Position numbers and translations under genes: made by a program. From Adhaeribacter rhizoryzae (GTDB lineage: Bacteria; Bacteroidota; Bacteroidia; Cytophagales; Hymenobacteraceae), in the NCBI RefSeq assembly GCF_008629685.1, contig NZ_VWSF01000007.1, positions 1-64,000 of the forward strand: 64,000 nt of DNA. Direction: 5' to 3'. This document shows positions 25,605 to 34,176 of the stretch, in pieces (positions within the stretch are counted from its first letter, which is position 1; each line of letters begins with the position of its first letter). A model generated the notes under the pieces. That model was not told the origin of the DNA. It made no database searches and saw only the letters and a list, made by a program, of their open reading frames with translations.

Positions 25605-27428
25605 TTAATTTATTACGTCGCCGCGAAGCTTCCGGAAACGCTTGCGGGCATCTACGGTGAAGATACTGCCAGGATATTTAACCAACAGCGAATTATACAG
25701 TTCTTTGGCCTTTTCTTTATCGTTCAGGTTCTCTTCGTAAATTTTGGCTAACAGAAAAAGTGCATCGTCGCTTAAAATATCGTACTGCGGGTTGCCTACT
25801 ATCTGACCCAGATTAGTTACCGCCCGCTGAAAATCGCCGGCTTTGAGGTAAATATTAGCCTTTAAGAAATAAATCTCATCGGTGAGGCTATGGTCCTGGT
25901 ATTTCCGCAGCATCTGGTCTAGTTTGGCTTGGGCTTCTTCTTGCTTATTCTGAAATATGAGCAGTTCGGTGGCCGCGTATTCCGTTAAGGCCGTAGTAGA
26001 AGAATCGAGGCCGGTATTATCGGTTATGAGTAAGCTTAAATCCATGGCATCGTTAGCTATTTCACGACTGGTGGCCAACTTTAAAATATCGAGGTGCTCC
26101 TGGGCTAATTCAAAATCGCCTTTGTAGTAGCTTAGTTTAGCGTTGCGCAGTTTAGCTTCGTGCCCCAACTGCATATCTTTATGCGTTTTTTCTACCTGCG
26201 AGTACAGCAAAGTAGCTTCCCAAGGCTCGCTTTTTAACAAGAATATATCGCCTAGGGTTATTTTAGCATCGGCCACAATATCCGGGTTAGCGCGGGGCGT
26301 GTTAATGACCTCTTCCAGCATGGTGGAGGCTTTCTCTTTATCATCGAGGTAAAAAGCGTACAAGCCCGCCATATTTTTCATAATCTCAACGGTACGCGCG
26401 CCTTTTCCTAACTCATTCAGCAGGCTCTCGTATTCGCCTACCAATATTTTTATTTTGGTTAAATCTACTGGGTAGGTATTCCGCACCTGTTCTTCGCGGG
26501 CTTTAATGGCGCGTTCCCGGGCTATTTCGTAAAACGGACCTGTGCGGTATTCTTTGGTAATATAATCGTAAGCTTCAATGGCACTCTCGTAATCTTTGTT
26601 TTTCAGGCTGATTGCGCCTAGTTCCATTACCCGGCCACCGCCGCCCTTGGTACGTTTATCTAAAGAACGAGCCTGCATCAAGGCACTAAAAAAGTCTTTC
26701 CGCTGAATATATAACCAAATCAGCATTTCGCTGTAAGCTACCTGGTCAGGATATTTCTGCAAATTAGAAATAAGCGATTTTTCTAAAGCCTCAAATTCTT
26801 TTTCTTCTTTCAGGCTGTTTTGCAGCATATTTTGCGCCAGCAGCAATTGGTTAGGGTTTACCTTTACCAGGTTTAATATTTCGTTAATCAGCTTCTCCGA
26901 TTGCCGCTGGTAAGAGTATAATTGCATTAACTGGCCGGTAAATTCCGATTCGTTTTTCGACAGCTTGCGGCCTTGCAGGTAAGTTTTCTCGGCGTATTCC
27001 AATAAATTATTTTGCTCAAAGGCATTGGCCATGGCCAGTAAAGCGTTGTTATTTACGCCATCTATTAACTTATTAAAATATTTAGCGGCATTAGCTTCGT
27101 TGCCTGCCGCTTGGTACACCAAGCCCAAATCTACCTGGTAATTTACCTGGTCGGGGCTTTTCTTAATGGCTTTTTTTACCAGCTTCTCGGCGTCTTTGTA
27201 TTTGCGGAGGGCCAAAGTCGTTTTCAGGTACTCGGGGTAAATAGTAGCAAAAACCTGGTCGTTGCGGCTTAACTTTTCAAAAATACTTTCGGCTTTTTCA
27301 TACTCCTGCTTCCGGAAATATTCTTTTGCCAAAGCAATTTCATCGGCCTGGGCAAAAGCACCCTGCCCCACCAGCAACAGCAAAGCGCCCAAAACAAGTA
27401 TTCGGAGAGATAAGAAAAACTTCATCAT
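25605..27428 (-). CDS. Exported tetratricopeptide-repeat protein
   Basis: About 607 aa. The frame extends further upstream, but the start at 27428 gives a clean signal peptide (MMKFFLSLRILVLGALLLLVGQGAFAQ). The remainder is TPR helical repeats (for example LAKEYFRKQEYEKAESIFEKL near the N-terminus and AKIYEENLNDKEKAKELYNSL near the C-terminus). Probably a periplasmic or outer-membrane-associated scaffold. It is the last gene of the long leftward envelope block, 285 bp after the PpiD-like gene with a strong terminator between, so it probably has its own promoter. Confidence 0.82.
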   Translation of the reverse strand: MMKFFLSLRILVLGALLLLVGQGAFAQADEIALAKEYFRKQEYEKAESIFEKLSRNDQVFATIYPEYLKTTLALRKYKDAEKLVKKAIKKSPDQVNYQVDLGLVYQAAGNEANAAKYFNKLIDGVNNNALLAMANAFEQNNLLEYAEKTYLQGRKLSKNESEFTGQLMQLYSYQRQSEKLINEILNLVKVNPNQLLLAQNMLQNSLKEEKEFEALEKSLISNLQKYPDQVAYSEMLIWLYIQRKDFFSALMQARSLDKRTKGGGGRVMELGAISLKNKDYESAIEAYDYITKEYRTGPFYEIARERAIKAREEQVRNTYPVDLTKIKILVGEYESLLNELGKGARTVEIMKNMAGLYAFYLDDKEKASTMLEEVINTPRANPDIVADAKITLGDIFLLKSEPWEATLLYSQVEKTHKDMQLGHEAKLRNAKLSYYKGDFELAQEHLDILKLATSREIANDAMDLSLLITDNTGLDSSTTALTEYAATELLIFQNKQEEAQAKLDQMLRKYQDHSLTDEIYFLKANIYLKAGDFQRAVTNLGQIVGNPQYDILSDDALFLLAKIYEENLNDKEKAKELYNSLLVKYPGSIFTVDARKRFRKLRGDVIN

Positions 27429-27660
27429 GCGGGATAGTATCAGATACCGGAACACAAACCAGGAAAATAGTATGTTCAATATAACGGATTTTGCTCAGTT
27501 TTAGTCACATCCAAACCATTGCAATTTGATTTTTATTTTAATAGCAACTGCTTAAATCTGTTTCGTTTAATTGCCCAGCTATTATTAAACTTAATCAAGC
27601 GCCCCATTCGGGCAAATTGCTACCTCGTTATAAACTGCCTAAATATTAGAGCCCTTAAAA

Positions 27661-27697
27661 ACAAAAGAGCTGCCTGGTTACCAGGCAGCTCTTTTGT
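27661..27697 (-). terminator. Strong terminator after the PpiD-like gene
   Basis: A perfect stem of 17 bp (27661-27677 with 27681-27697) closes on the 3-nt loop TTA. On the minus strand it follows the PpiD-like stop and runs into TTTTGTTTTT. Confidence 0.88.
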
Positions 27698-27713
27698 TTA
27701 ATAGTTAAGAATA

Positions 27714-29825
27714 TTAGAAGAACTTAACCCGCTCGTCTTTAATATCAGATTTTTCCCGGATGAGTTGGTACGCACTACCTTCGGCCCGACCGGAACGGCT
27801 CATTTCAATATTTTTCTTCACGCCCGACATATCGCCTGAGAAGTTAATTTTCTCGATATTGGTTAATTCGGCTACTACTACGCCGTTCTGGCCTTCAAAC
27901 GGCTTAGAACGAGCACCTTGTTTTAAGCCGAAAACTTTGCCGGTAGCAATTGGGTCATAACCTAAACCTTCGATGGTGCCGGAAGCAAAGGTTACGCCAT
28001 TAGCCGAACGAACCACCGCTTCAGAACCATATTTAGTAGCCATTTGCTCTAACGGTCCTTGCAGCTTGCTTAGTTTAGCAATAATTTGCTTGGCTTTTTC
28101 TTCGTTGCGTACAGCGGCGGTTAGTTCTTCGCGAATGTCGGCTACTTTAGCATAACCTTTCTCGGTTTCGGCTGATAAAGCTGCTACCACAAATTGATCA
28201 CCAATTTCAAATACCGGCGAAACTTCACCTACGTTGGTTTTGTCGTTAAAGGCCCAACGTACTAATTCGCGGGCATTGGTTAAATTATTTACCGCGCGGT
28301 CGCCAACCCGGATATTTTTAGCTTCGGTTCTGGCTAAAGTTTTATCCTGAATAGCGCGTTGCCGCAAGTCTTCTAAGCTTTTAACAGTGCTGGCCAGTTC
28401 ATCGGCTTTCCGGAAAGCAGCGTCGCGGGTAGCATCGCTGGAAGAGATAGAACGAATAACCGTAGCAACCTGGTAGTTACGGGTAGTTTTAGGAGCAGTA
28501 ACTTTTACAACATGGTAACCAAAATCGGTTTCTACCAGGTTAGGCAGTAAGCCCGCAGCGGTAGCGCCAAAAACCGCTTTTTCGAAAGGAGGTACCATGG
28601 CTCCTTCGGAGAAGAAACCTAAATCACCGCCGGAAGCGGCTGTACCATCCTGGCCATTTTGAGCTGCCATTTGAGCAAAATCGGCACCGCCTTTAATTTT
28701 ATTTAAAATATCCTGCGCTTTAGTTTTGGCAGCTGCTTTGGCTTCCGGGGTATCGTTTTCTGGTTTAATCAGAATGTGGCTGGCGCGGGCCGAAGCTGCA
28801 CCACCATCTTTTACACCGGTTACTTTGTGTATAATAAAAATACCGCCTTCGTTATATGGTCCGTAAATTTTACCTTGCTCCAGGGCTTGTCCTTTTAATT
28901 GCTCGGGCAATGAACCGGCATTTACCCAGTTGCCATTGTACGGCGCATCCGAGTTAGCTTTTACAAACAACGAGTCGTTTTCGGTAGCGGCAAATTGTTG
29001 TACTACCGCGTTAATATCTTGCTGCACAGCCGCACTGTCTTCGCCGGATGGCTTTACCGGAATGGTAATGTACTCGATGCTGCGGCTTTCTTCTACTTTA
29101 TATTTTTCTTTATTTTCATCGAGGTAGGCCTGCAATTGGCTATCGGTTACTTTAATGGCAGAATCCGGAATGCTGAAGAAAGGCACAAATAAATATTTAA
29201 CATTAGCCTTATCTGTTTGCTCTGCCTGGTAACGTTTGGCTTCGGCGGTGGTAATGTAGTGCGATAGTTTAATCAGGTTGTTGTATTTGGTTAACTGCCG
29301 CTCCGGGCCTAAGTTGTTCTCGAAGTTATACCAGGCAGCTTGTTGCTCTACCGGCGCTTTTGGTAAATCATCGCGGAGGTATTTTACTACCAGCGAGCGA
29401 TCGAACTGACCGGTTTGCTGGTTTACAAAGGTTTGCTTAATAACCGGGTGAATATTATTACCTTGTACCATATCCACGAGTTCTTCGTCGGAAACAGTAA
29501 TACCTAAACGATCAAATTCTTTTTGGTAAGCAGTTTTTAAAATTAGCTGTCCCCAGGTTTGCTCGCGCAACGAAGCTAATTCTTCTTCGCCGGGCTGACG
29601 GCCGGTTTGGGCGGCATAATTTTGTTTGACGCCTGCTAAAGCTTCTTCAAATTCCTGAATAGTAATTTCTTCGCCGGCAATTTCGCCAACTACGTTATCG
29701 TTACCACCCAGCAACCGGGAATTTGGGCCCAGTAAGTCGCCCAAAACCATAAAACTTAGCAACGCCATAGCAATAATGCCCACTGCTAATCCAGATTTCT
29801 TTCTAATGTTATTAATTAAAGCCAT
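27714..29825 (-). CDS. PpiD/SurA-like peptidylprolyl isomerase foldase
   Basis: 703-aa periplasmic folding factor anchored by one N-terminal transmembrane helix (SGLAVGIIAMALLSFMVLG). A SurA_N-like chaperone region covers roughly residues 45-200. A parvulin domain near the middle has ASHILIKPE, then GGDLGFFSEGAMVPPFEKAVF and FGYHVVKV. The C-terminal third is helical with a second, degenerate parvulin-like region. It likely helps outer-membrane proteins fold, fitting neighbours such as lptC and an outer-membrane protein. Confidence 0.9.
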   Translation of the reverse strand: MALINNIRKKSGLAVGIIAMALLSFMVLGDLLGPNSRLLGGNDNVVGEIAGEEITIQEFEEALAGVKQNYAAQTGRQPGEEELASLREQTWGQLILKTAYQKEFDRLGITVSDEELVDMVQGNNIHPVIKQTFVNQQTGQFDRSLVVKYLRDDLPKAPVEQQAAWYNFENNLGPERQLTKYNNLIKLSHYITTAEAKRYQAEQTDKANVKYLFVPFFSIPDSAIKVTDSQLQAYLDENKEKYKVEESRSIEYITIPVKPSGEDSAAVQQDINAVVQQFAATENDSLFVKANSDAPYNGNWVNAGSLPEQLKGQALEQGKIYGPYNEGGIFIIHKVTGVKDGGAASARASHILIKPENDTPEAKAAAKTKAQDILNKIKGGADFAQMAAQNGQDGTAASGGDLGFFSEGAMVPPFEKAVFGATAAGLLPNLVETDFGYHVVKVTAPKTTRNYQVATVIRSISSSDATRDAAFRKADELASTVKSLEDLRQRAIQDKTLARTEAKNIRVGDRAVNNLTNARELVRWAFNDKTNVGEVSPVFEIGDQFVVAALSAETEKGYAKVADIREELTAAVRNEEKAKQIIAKLSKLQGPLEQMATKYGSEAVVRSANGVTFASGTIEGLGYDPIATGKVFGLKQGARSKPFEGQNGVVVAELTNIEKINFSGDMSGVKKNIEMSRSGRAEGSAYQLIREKSDIKDERVKFF

Positions 29826-30002
29826 TTGTATGTGTAAATAAAGAAATGCAAAATAAGGAGAATATCGCTTAAATTCAAAATTCAGCTTACCGGAAATAGT
29901 TCTGTTCTAAATATTTGAAGCGTATATGCCTTTAGATCGTTCCCGTCAGAAGAATTAATTTCTGATTAAGTAATTACTTAGATGTAAATTTTTGAAATTA
30001 AA

Positions 30003-31289
30003 TTAATCTTCTGCCGTTAACTCTGCCTGTCGCACCAGTTGTACCGTATTTATCCGGTTTTCATCCATCGACAAAACCGTAATGGTAAACGGCGGCGCCT
30101 GAATAATGGTACCTTCGTTGGGAATGTCGCCGTGCATCTCCAAAATCAGCCCGCCCAGGGTTTCGTAATCACCAACAGGCAAAGCCAAATTATATTTATC
30201 GTTCAGATAATCGATCTCCTGCCGGGCACTAAATAAATATATGCCTGGTTGCAGTTCCTGTTCCAGCAGCGATTCTTCGTCGAACTCATCGTTTATTTCG
30301 CCAATAATTTCTTCCAATAAATCTTCGGTAGTAACTAACCCCGAAGTTCCGCCAAATTCATCAACCACCAACGCTATGCTCCGGTGCTCGGCCACAAATT
30401 TCACGAATAATTCGCTGGCCAGCATGGTTTCGGGTACCGCTATAATGGGCGTTAATATCGACGAAATATCGGTTGGTTTCTGAAACATAGCCAGTTGGTG
30501 ACAATAACCCACCACATTATCAATAGTTTCCTGGTAAACCAATATTTTAGAATGCCCGGTTTGTACAAAAGCCTGCCGCAGCGCGTTAATCGGTTCGCTT
30601 ATTTCAATGGCTTCTATTTCGGTGCGTGGCACCATACACTCTCTTACCTTTACCGTTCTAAACTCCAGCGCATTATGAAAAATACGCGCGTCTACTTCCG
30701 GTACTTTCTCGGTTTCGTGCTGGTACAGGCTTTTTTTCATAAACTGATCTACATCGGTTAGGCCAAAAACGGGCTTTTCTTCCGAAAATTCCATTTTCAG
30801 GAGTTTAACCACCACCAGCCGGATGGCGCCTACCACCAGAAAAACCACCGGGTATAAAATGTAATAACTTATAAGCAAGGGCACGGCCAGTACATTCAGC
30901 ATGGTGTTGGCCCGAATCATGAAAAGGCTGCGGGGAATAAATTCGGCCACGGTTAAAGCCAATATAGCCGTTACCAGGGTTTGAATAATAATAAAAACTG
31001 CCGGATATTGCCAAGAGGCCGGTAAGTAGGCCGTTAAAATCGGATAAAGACTTCGCGCCATGCCAATGCCAAAAAGCACCAGCGCAAACACATTACCAAT
31101 TAAGAGGGTGGCCGTGAGCCGGGCTTTACGCGTAGAAAAGTGGGTAATAATGCGCCCGGTGAGTGAATTTTGTTTTTCCTGGAGTTCGAGTTGCAGCTTG
31201 CTGGCGGCCATAAAGGCCATTTCCATACCCGAAAAAAATGCCGAAAACAAAAGGGCTGTCAGAATAAGTGGTATCTGCGGGTGAATCAT
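30003..31289 (-). CDS. CNNM/CorC-type membrane protein (DUF21-CBS-CorC_HlyC)
   Basis: 428-aa protein with an N-terminal DUF21 membrane domain (four hydrophobic segments to about residue 165, first LLFSAFFSGMEMAFMAA). A CBS pair follows (VRECMVPRTEIEAIE near residue 220; AEHRSIALVVDEFGGTSGLVTTEDLLEEIIGEI, here cited by its VVDEFGGTSG core), then a C-terminal CorC_HlyC domain (GDYETLGGLILEMHGDIP). Relatives act in magnesium or cobalt transport; GldE of gliding bacteria is in the same family. It stands in the lptC to ppiD block. Confidence 0.9.
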   Translation of the reverse strand: MIHPQIPLILTALLFSAFFSGMEMAFMAASKLQLELQEKQNSLTGRIITHFSTRKARLTATLLIGNVFALVLFGIGMARSLYPILTAYLPASWQYPAVFIIIQTLVTAILALTVAEFIPRSLFMIRANTMLNVLAVPLLISYYILYPVVFLVVGAIRLVVVKLLKMEFSEEKPVFGLTDVDQFMKKSLYQHETEKVPEVDARIFHNALEFRTVKVRECMVPRTEIEAIEISEPINALRQAFVQTGHSKILVYQETIDNVVGYCHQLAMFQKPTDISSILTPIIAVPETMLASELFVKFVAEHRSIALVVDEFGGTSGLVTTEDLLEEIIGEINDEFDEESLLEQELQPGIYLFSARQEIDYLNDKYNLALPVGDYETLGGLILEMHGDIPNEGTIIQAPPFTITVLSMDENRINTVQLVRQAELTAED

Positions 31290-31371
31290 GGACCGATATA
31301 GGCTTGCTGAATGATGCAGCCATTATGTTACTGCTTTTATTTTACGCAATCAGGATAAGTTGGTAAATAAT

Positions 31372-31533
31372 TTATTTTTTGCGATTCTGATAACGGTATA
31401 ACATCAGGGCCCCTAACGACACCATAAATATCCAGTAATTGGCAATAATATCATTTTCTACGATTACCCGGTGAATACCAATAACGGTGAAAACTACGGC
31501 TATTGCCATTAAAATCACGCTACTTAGTTTCAT
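31372..31533 (-). CDS. 53-aa two-helix membrane protein
   Basis: Small gene between lptC and the CNNM gene. The ATG at 31533 lies only 2 bp after the lptC stop and the frame ends TAA at 31372. The protein starts MKLSSVILMAIAVVFTVIGI (first membrane helix) and has HRVIVENDIIANYW, a second helix IFMVSLGALMLYRY and the basic tail QNRKK. The tight spacing and topology argue strongly for a real, translationally coupled gene. Function unknown; a role in the LPS export or envelope operon is inferred from position. Confidence 0.75.
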   Translation of the reverse strand: MKLSSVILMAIAVVFTVIGIHRVIVENDIIANYWIFMVSLGALMLYRYQNRKK

Positions 31534-31535
31534 GC

Positions 31536-32072
31536 TTATTGTTGTAAAGAAATAATGCCGGTTGGCTTTAAAATTATTGGGTTCGAGAAATCCTGATTAG
31601 AGGTCATGCCGTACCCTTTCAGAATATCATCTTTGGTTTGAATGGTTACAAACTTATCGGTGAATATTTTTCGGGTTTGCCGGTCCCACTGCAATTCTTC
31701 GGTGCGAAGGGTTTCGCTTTTGTTGGGGTTGTGCAATATTACATTGCCCCGGATAATATACATATCTTTCTGCCGAAGGTACTTGCCGTAATTAGCCCGC
31801 AGGGTATTATTAACGTTGCCTTTTTCGTCGAAGAACACCAAATCAAGGCCTTTGGGATAAACGCCATCGCCCGATTCGTACTGCAACTGCAGCGGAGAAG
31901 TTAATTTTATTTTTAGTTTAGCCGAATCGCTGTATAAGGTTAAAAGATCGCGGGTTTCCGCAATGGGCCCTTTGTAAACAACTTTCTTTTTTAAGTCATC
32001 GTCGGTTTTCTGGCAAAAAGTTAAACTGCTTAAAGCCACCAGCAACCAGAGATAAAGCACAAAACGTTTCAT
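31536..32072 (-). CDS. lptC: LPS export protein LptC
   Basis: 178-aa LptC-family protein, the bitopic periplasmic part of the Lpt bridge that moves lipopolysaccharide from inner to outer membrane. The signal ends in a lipobox-like SSLTFC (Cys20), so it may be a lipoprotein, common in Bacteroidota. The beta-jellyroll strands show ARLKIKLTSP-like repeats (SAKLKIKLTSPLQLQYESG), VFFDEKGNVNNTLRANYGKY, and RTEELQWDRQTRKIFTDKFVTI, cited by position about 120-145. It lies upstream of the 53-aa gene and the CNNM gene. Confidence 0.9.
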   Translation of the reverse strand: MKRFVLYLWLLVALSSLTFCQKTDDDLKKKVVYKGPIAETRDLLTLYSDSAKLKIKLTSPLQLQYESGDGVYPKGLDLVFFDEKGNVNNTLRANYGKYLRQKDMYIIRGNVILHNPNKSETLRTEELQWDRQTRKIFTDKFVTIQTKDDILKGYGMTSNQDFSNPIILKPTGIISLQQ

Positions 32073-32131
32073 GCTGTTACCCGAAATAGCGTTATATATT
32101 TTTTTAAAAGAGCGAAGTGCATTAAACAGGG

Positions 32132-33439
32132 TTAATCAATTTTAGGTTTAACAAACCACGAACTGTTCAACGATAACCCCACATTAAACTGCAAGTAATT
32201 TTCGCGGATTAAATTATTATCGGTGGTACCGTTTTTACCAAAAGCAAAACCAAAATTTAAAGCGGCCTGGTTATATTCAGGTGGCTGCGGGCGAAAACCA
32301 ATTGGGAAAGAAAATCCAGCGTGTACGGCAGTGTTGTTTATTTGGGTGCCTTGTAAGTTAATGGGGGTTTTGGCGTAGCTTAAGCCAGCCCGGTAACTTA
32401 CCCGCTTTAAATAACTATCAAAAGAGCCGGCATCGGGCGTAAATTCGCCGCCTACCGCTACCCGGTAGCTATCGGCTAAGCCTCCTTGCCCGGTTTCAGA
32501 TGTATATTCAGACCATTTGCGCCCTGAATATTCTACGCCGGCTACCCACGACTTGTTATTATCGAAACTCAATCCTAATAGCATATGCCCGGGCATGCCT
32601 ACTTTGCTGCTGATAGTATCGCCTACCGGGTTAGTATCGCCGATAACTACATTATTAACATCGCGCCGTTCTTGTACAGTGTGGCTTTCTACATTTAAAT
32701 CGTGTTGCAACACGTAAGAGCCGCCCAGATTCAGGCTTATTTTCTTGTTTAAGGATTGCCGGTAAGCCAGGCCGCCTTTAAACATCAGGCCATTATAATT
32801 AGACTGTACATTATTTACTAACCTTTCGGGTTGCTGGGCAGTAGCATCATCCAGAATAACTGAATACGAACTGCGATCGATTACGCCGAATAAATAAGAG
32901 CCCGATACGCCTAAACTAAGGCCTTTGTATATTTTAAAGCCGTTCCCAAAAAACACTTCCGAAATATTGCCTTCGCCCTGGAAACCAGTTTGTACCGGCG
33001 TATTATTCGGGTCGTTCTGCACGGTGCCTTCTGAGTAGGAGCCATAACTAACCGCACTGTACGGGCGCAGCCCAACCGCCGAACGCCAGTTTTTATTAAT
33101 AGGTAAAGCCAGGGTTAAATAACCTAATCCGGCGGAGCCTACCGTTTGCGATTTTTGCGAGTTGGCAACATTGGCCACCCTGCCGTCTACCGCCATTTCA
33201 AAAGTAACCCGGCTGTTGTAAATTAAAAGGGCGGGGTTTAAGAAATTAACGCTAAAGCTATTGGGCGTACTTACGCCCAGGTTTCCCATACCAAAGTTGC
33301 GAATATTGCCGTTGTTATCGTTTACCTCACCCACACTCATTACCTGAGAATAAGGCGAATTACCGGTATTTTGCGCCAAGCCAAGCTGGGTGCAAGCCAG
33401 CACCAATACCCCACTTAGCAAAGAAGTAATTTTATACAT
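32132..33439 (-). CDS. Outer-membrane beta-barrel protein
   Basis: 435-aa protein with a signal peptide (MYKITSLLSGVLVLACTQLGLAQ) and an OMPP1/FadL-like outline: the N-terminal NFGMGNLGVS and NFLNPALLIY region, then alternating amphipathic strands with many YS/YG/SY pairs, ending LNSSWFVKPKID. It probably transports a hydrophobic compound or has a structural role. The gene overlaps the end of coaX by 8 bp and precedes lptC in transcription. Confidence 0.78.
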   Translation of the reverse strand: MYKITSLLSGVLVLACTQLGLAQNTGNSPYSQVMSVGEVNDNNGNIRNFGMGNLGVSTPNSFSVNFLNPALLIYNSRVTFEMAVDGRVANVANSQKSQTVGSAGLGYLTLALPINKNWRSAVGLRPYSAVSYGSYSEGTVQNDPNNTPVQTGFQGEGNISEVFFGNGFKIYKGLSLGVSGSYLFGVIDRSSYSVILDDATAQQPERLVNNVQSNYNGLMFKGGLAYRQSLNKKISLNLGGSYVLQHDLNVESHTVQERRDVNNVVIGDTNPVGDTISSKVGMPGHMLLGLSFDNNKSWVAGVEYSGRKWSEYTSETGQGGLADSYRVAVGGEFTPDAGSFDSYLKRVSYRAGLSYAKTPINLQGTQINNTAVHAGFSFPIGFRPQPPEYNQAALNFGFAFGKNGTTDNNLIRENYLQFNVGLSLNSSWFVKPKID

Positions 33440-34157
33440 TATAATTTAATATTCTATTTAACCCAATGAGCACCAGCTCCGGCACTGCAAAGATGGGTGC
33501 TTTTAAGCTAGTTTCAAAAAAAGCTGCATCTCCGCCGCAAAGAACTACTACTAATTGGTCGCATATTTCGGCATAAGCCGAAATAAATCCGTTCAACTCG
33601 GCTACTGTACCATTTAAAACGCCACTTTGCATGGCTTCTACGGTGGTTCGGCCGGCCAAAGGCACTGGCAAATTAGTTTGTTCAACTAACGGCAACTTTT
33701 GGGTAAAAGTATGCATCGCTCTGAATTTCATCTGCAAACCCGGCGATATGCTACCGCCCCGAAAGTTTTTTTCTTTATCTACCAGGTCGCAGGTAATACA
33801 AGTGCCTGCATCAATTACCAGACAATCACAATCCGGAAAAAGGTAGTTGGCCCCTACCGCTGCGGCCAACCGATCCATACCCAGCGTTTGCGGCGTTTGG
33901 TAATGGTTTTGCAGCGGCACCGGCGTTGTATAGTCCAGCGAAATAAAAGTACCCGTATAAGCCAAGCGCTCCGCCAACTCTGCTCCCCCGGTTCGCACCG
34001 ACGATAAAATAATATTATCAATGGCCGCTATTTCCGGTTGTTGCAACAGTTCGTCGGGGGTGCTCACCTGGCTAGTACGCTCCAAAGCCGAACCGGCAAA
34101 GAAAGCGTATTTAATGGCGCTGTTGCCCATATCTATGGCCAGGTTCTGCATGCCCAA
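33432..34157 (-). CDS. coaX: Type III pantothenate kinase
   Basis: 241-aa kinase for the first step of coenzyme A synthesis. ASKHA-fold motifs are visible: the phosphate-1 loop NLAIDMGNSAIKYAFF at the N-terminus, VIDAGTCITCDLVD in the middle, GGSISPGLQMKFRAMHTFTQKLP (catalytic region, about 135-157) and LCGGDAAFF near the end. Length and motifs fit CoaX. Its stop overlaps the next gene's start by 8 bp. Confidence 0.93.
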   Translation of the reverse strand: MGMQNLAIDMGNSAIKYAFFAGSALERTSQVSTPDELLQQPEIAAIDNIILSSVRTGGAELAERLAYTGTFISLDYTTPVPLQNHYQTPQTLGMDRLAAAVGANYLFPDCDCLVIDAGTCITCDLVDKEKNFRGGSISPGLQMKFRAMHTFTQKLPLVEQTNLPVPLAGRTTVEAMQSGVLNGTVAELNGFISAYAEICDQLVVVLCGGDAAFFETSLKAPIFAVPELVLIGLNRILNYNV

Positions 34158-34176
34158 TACTTTTACGCAGCGCTAA

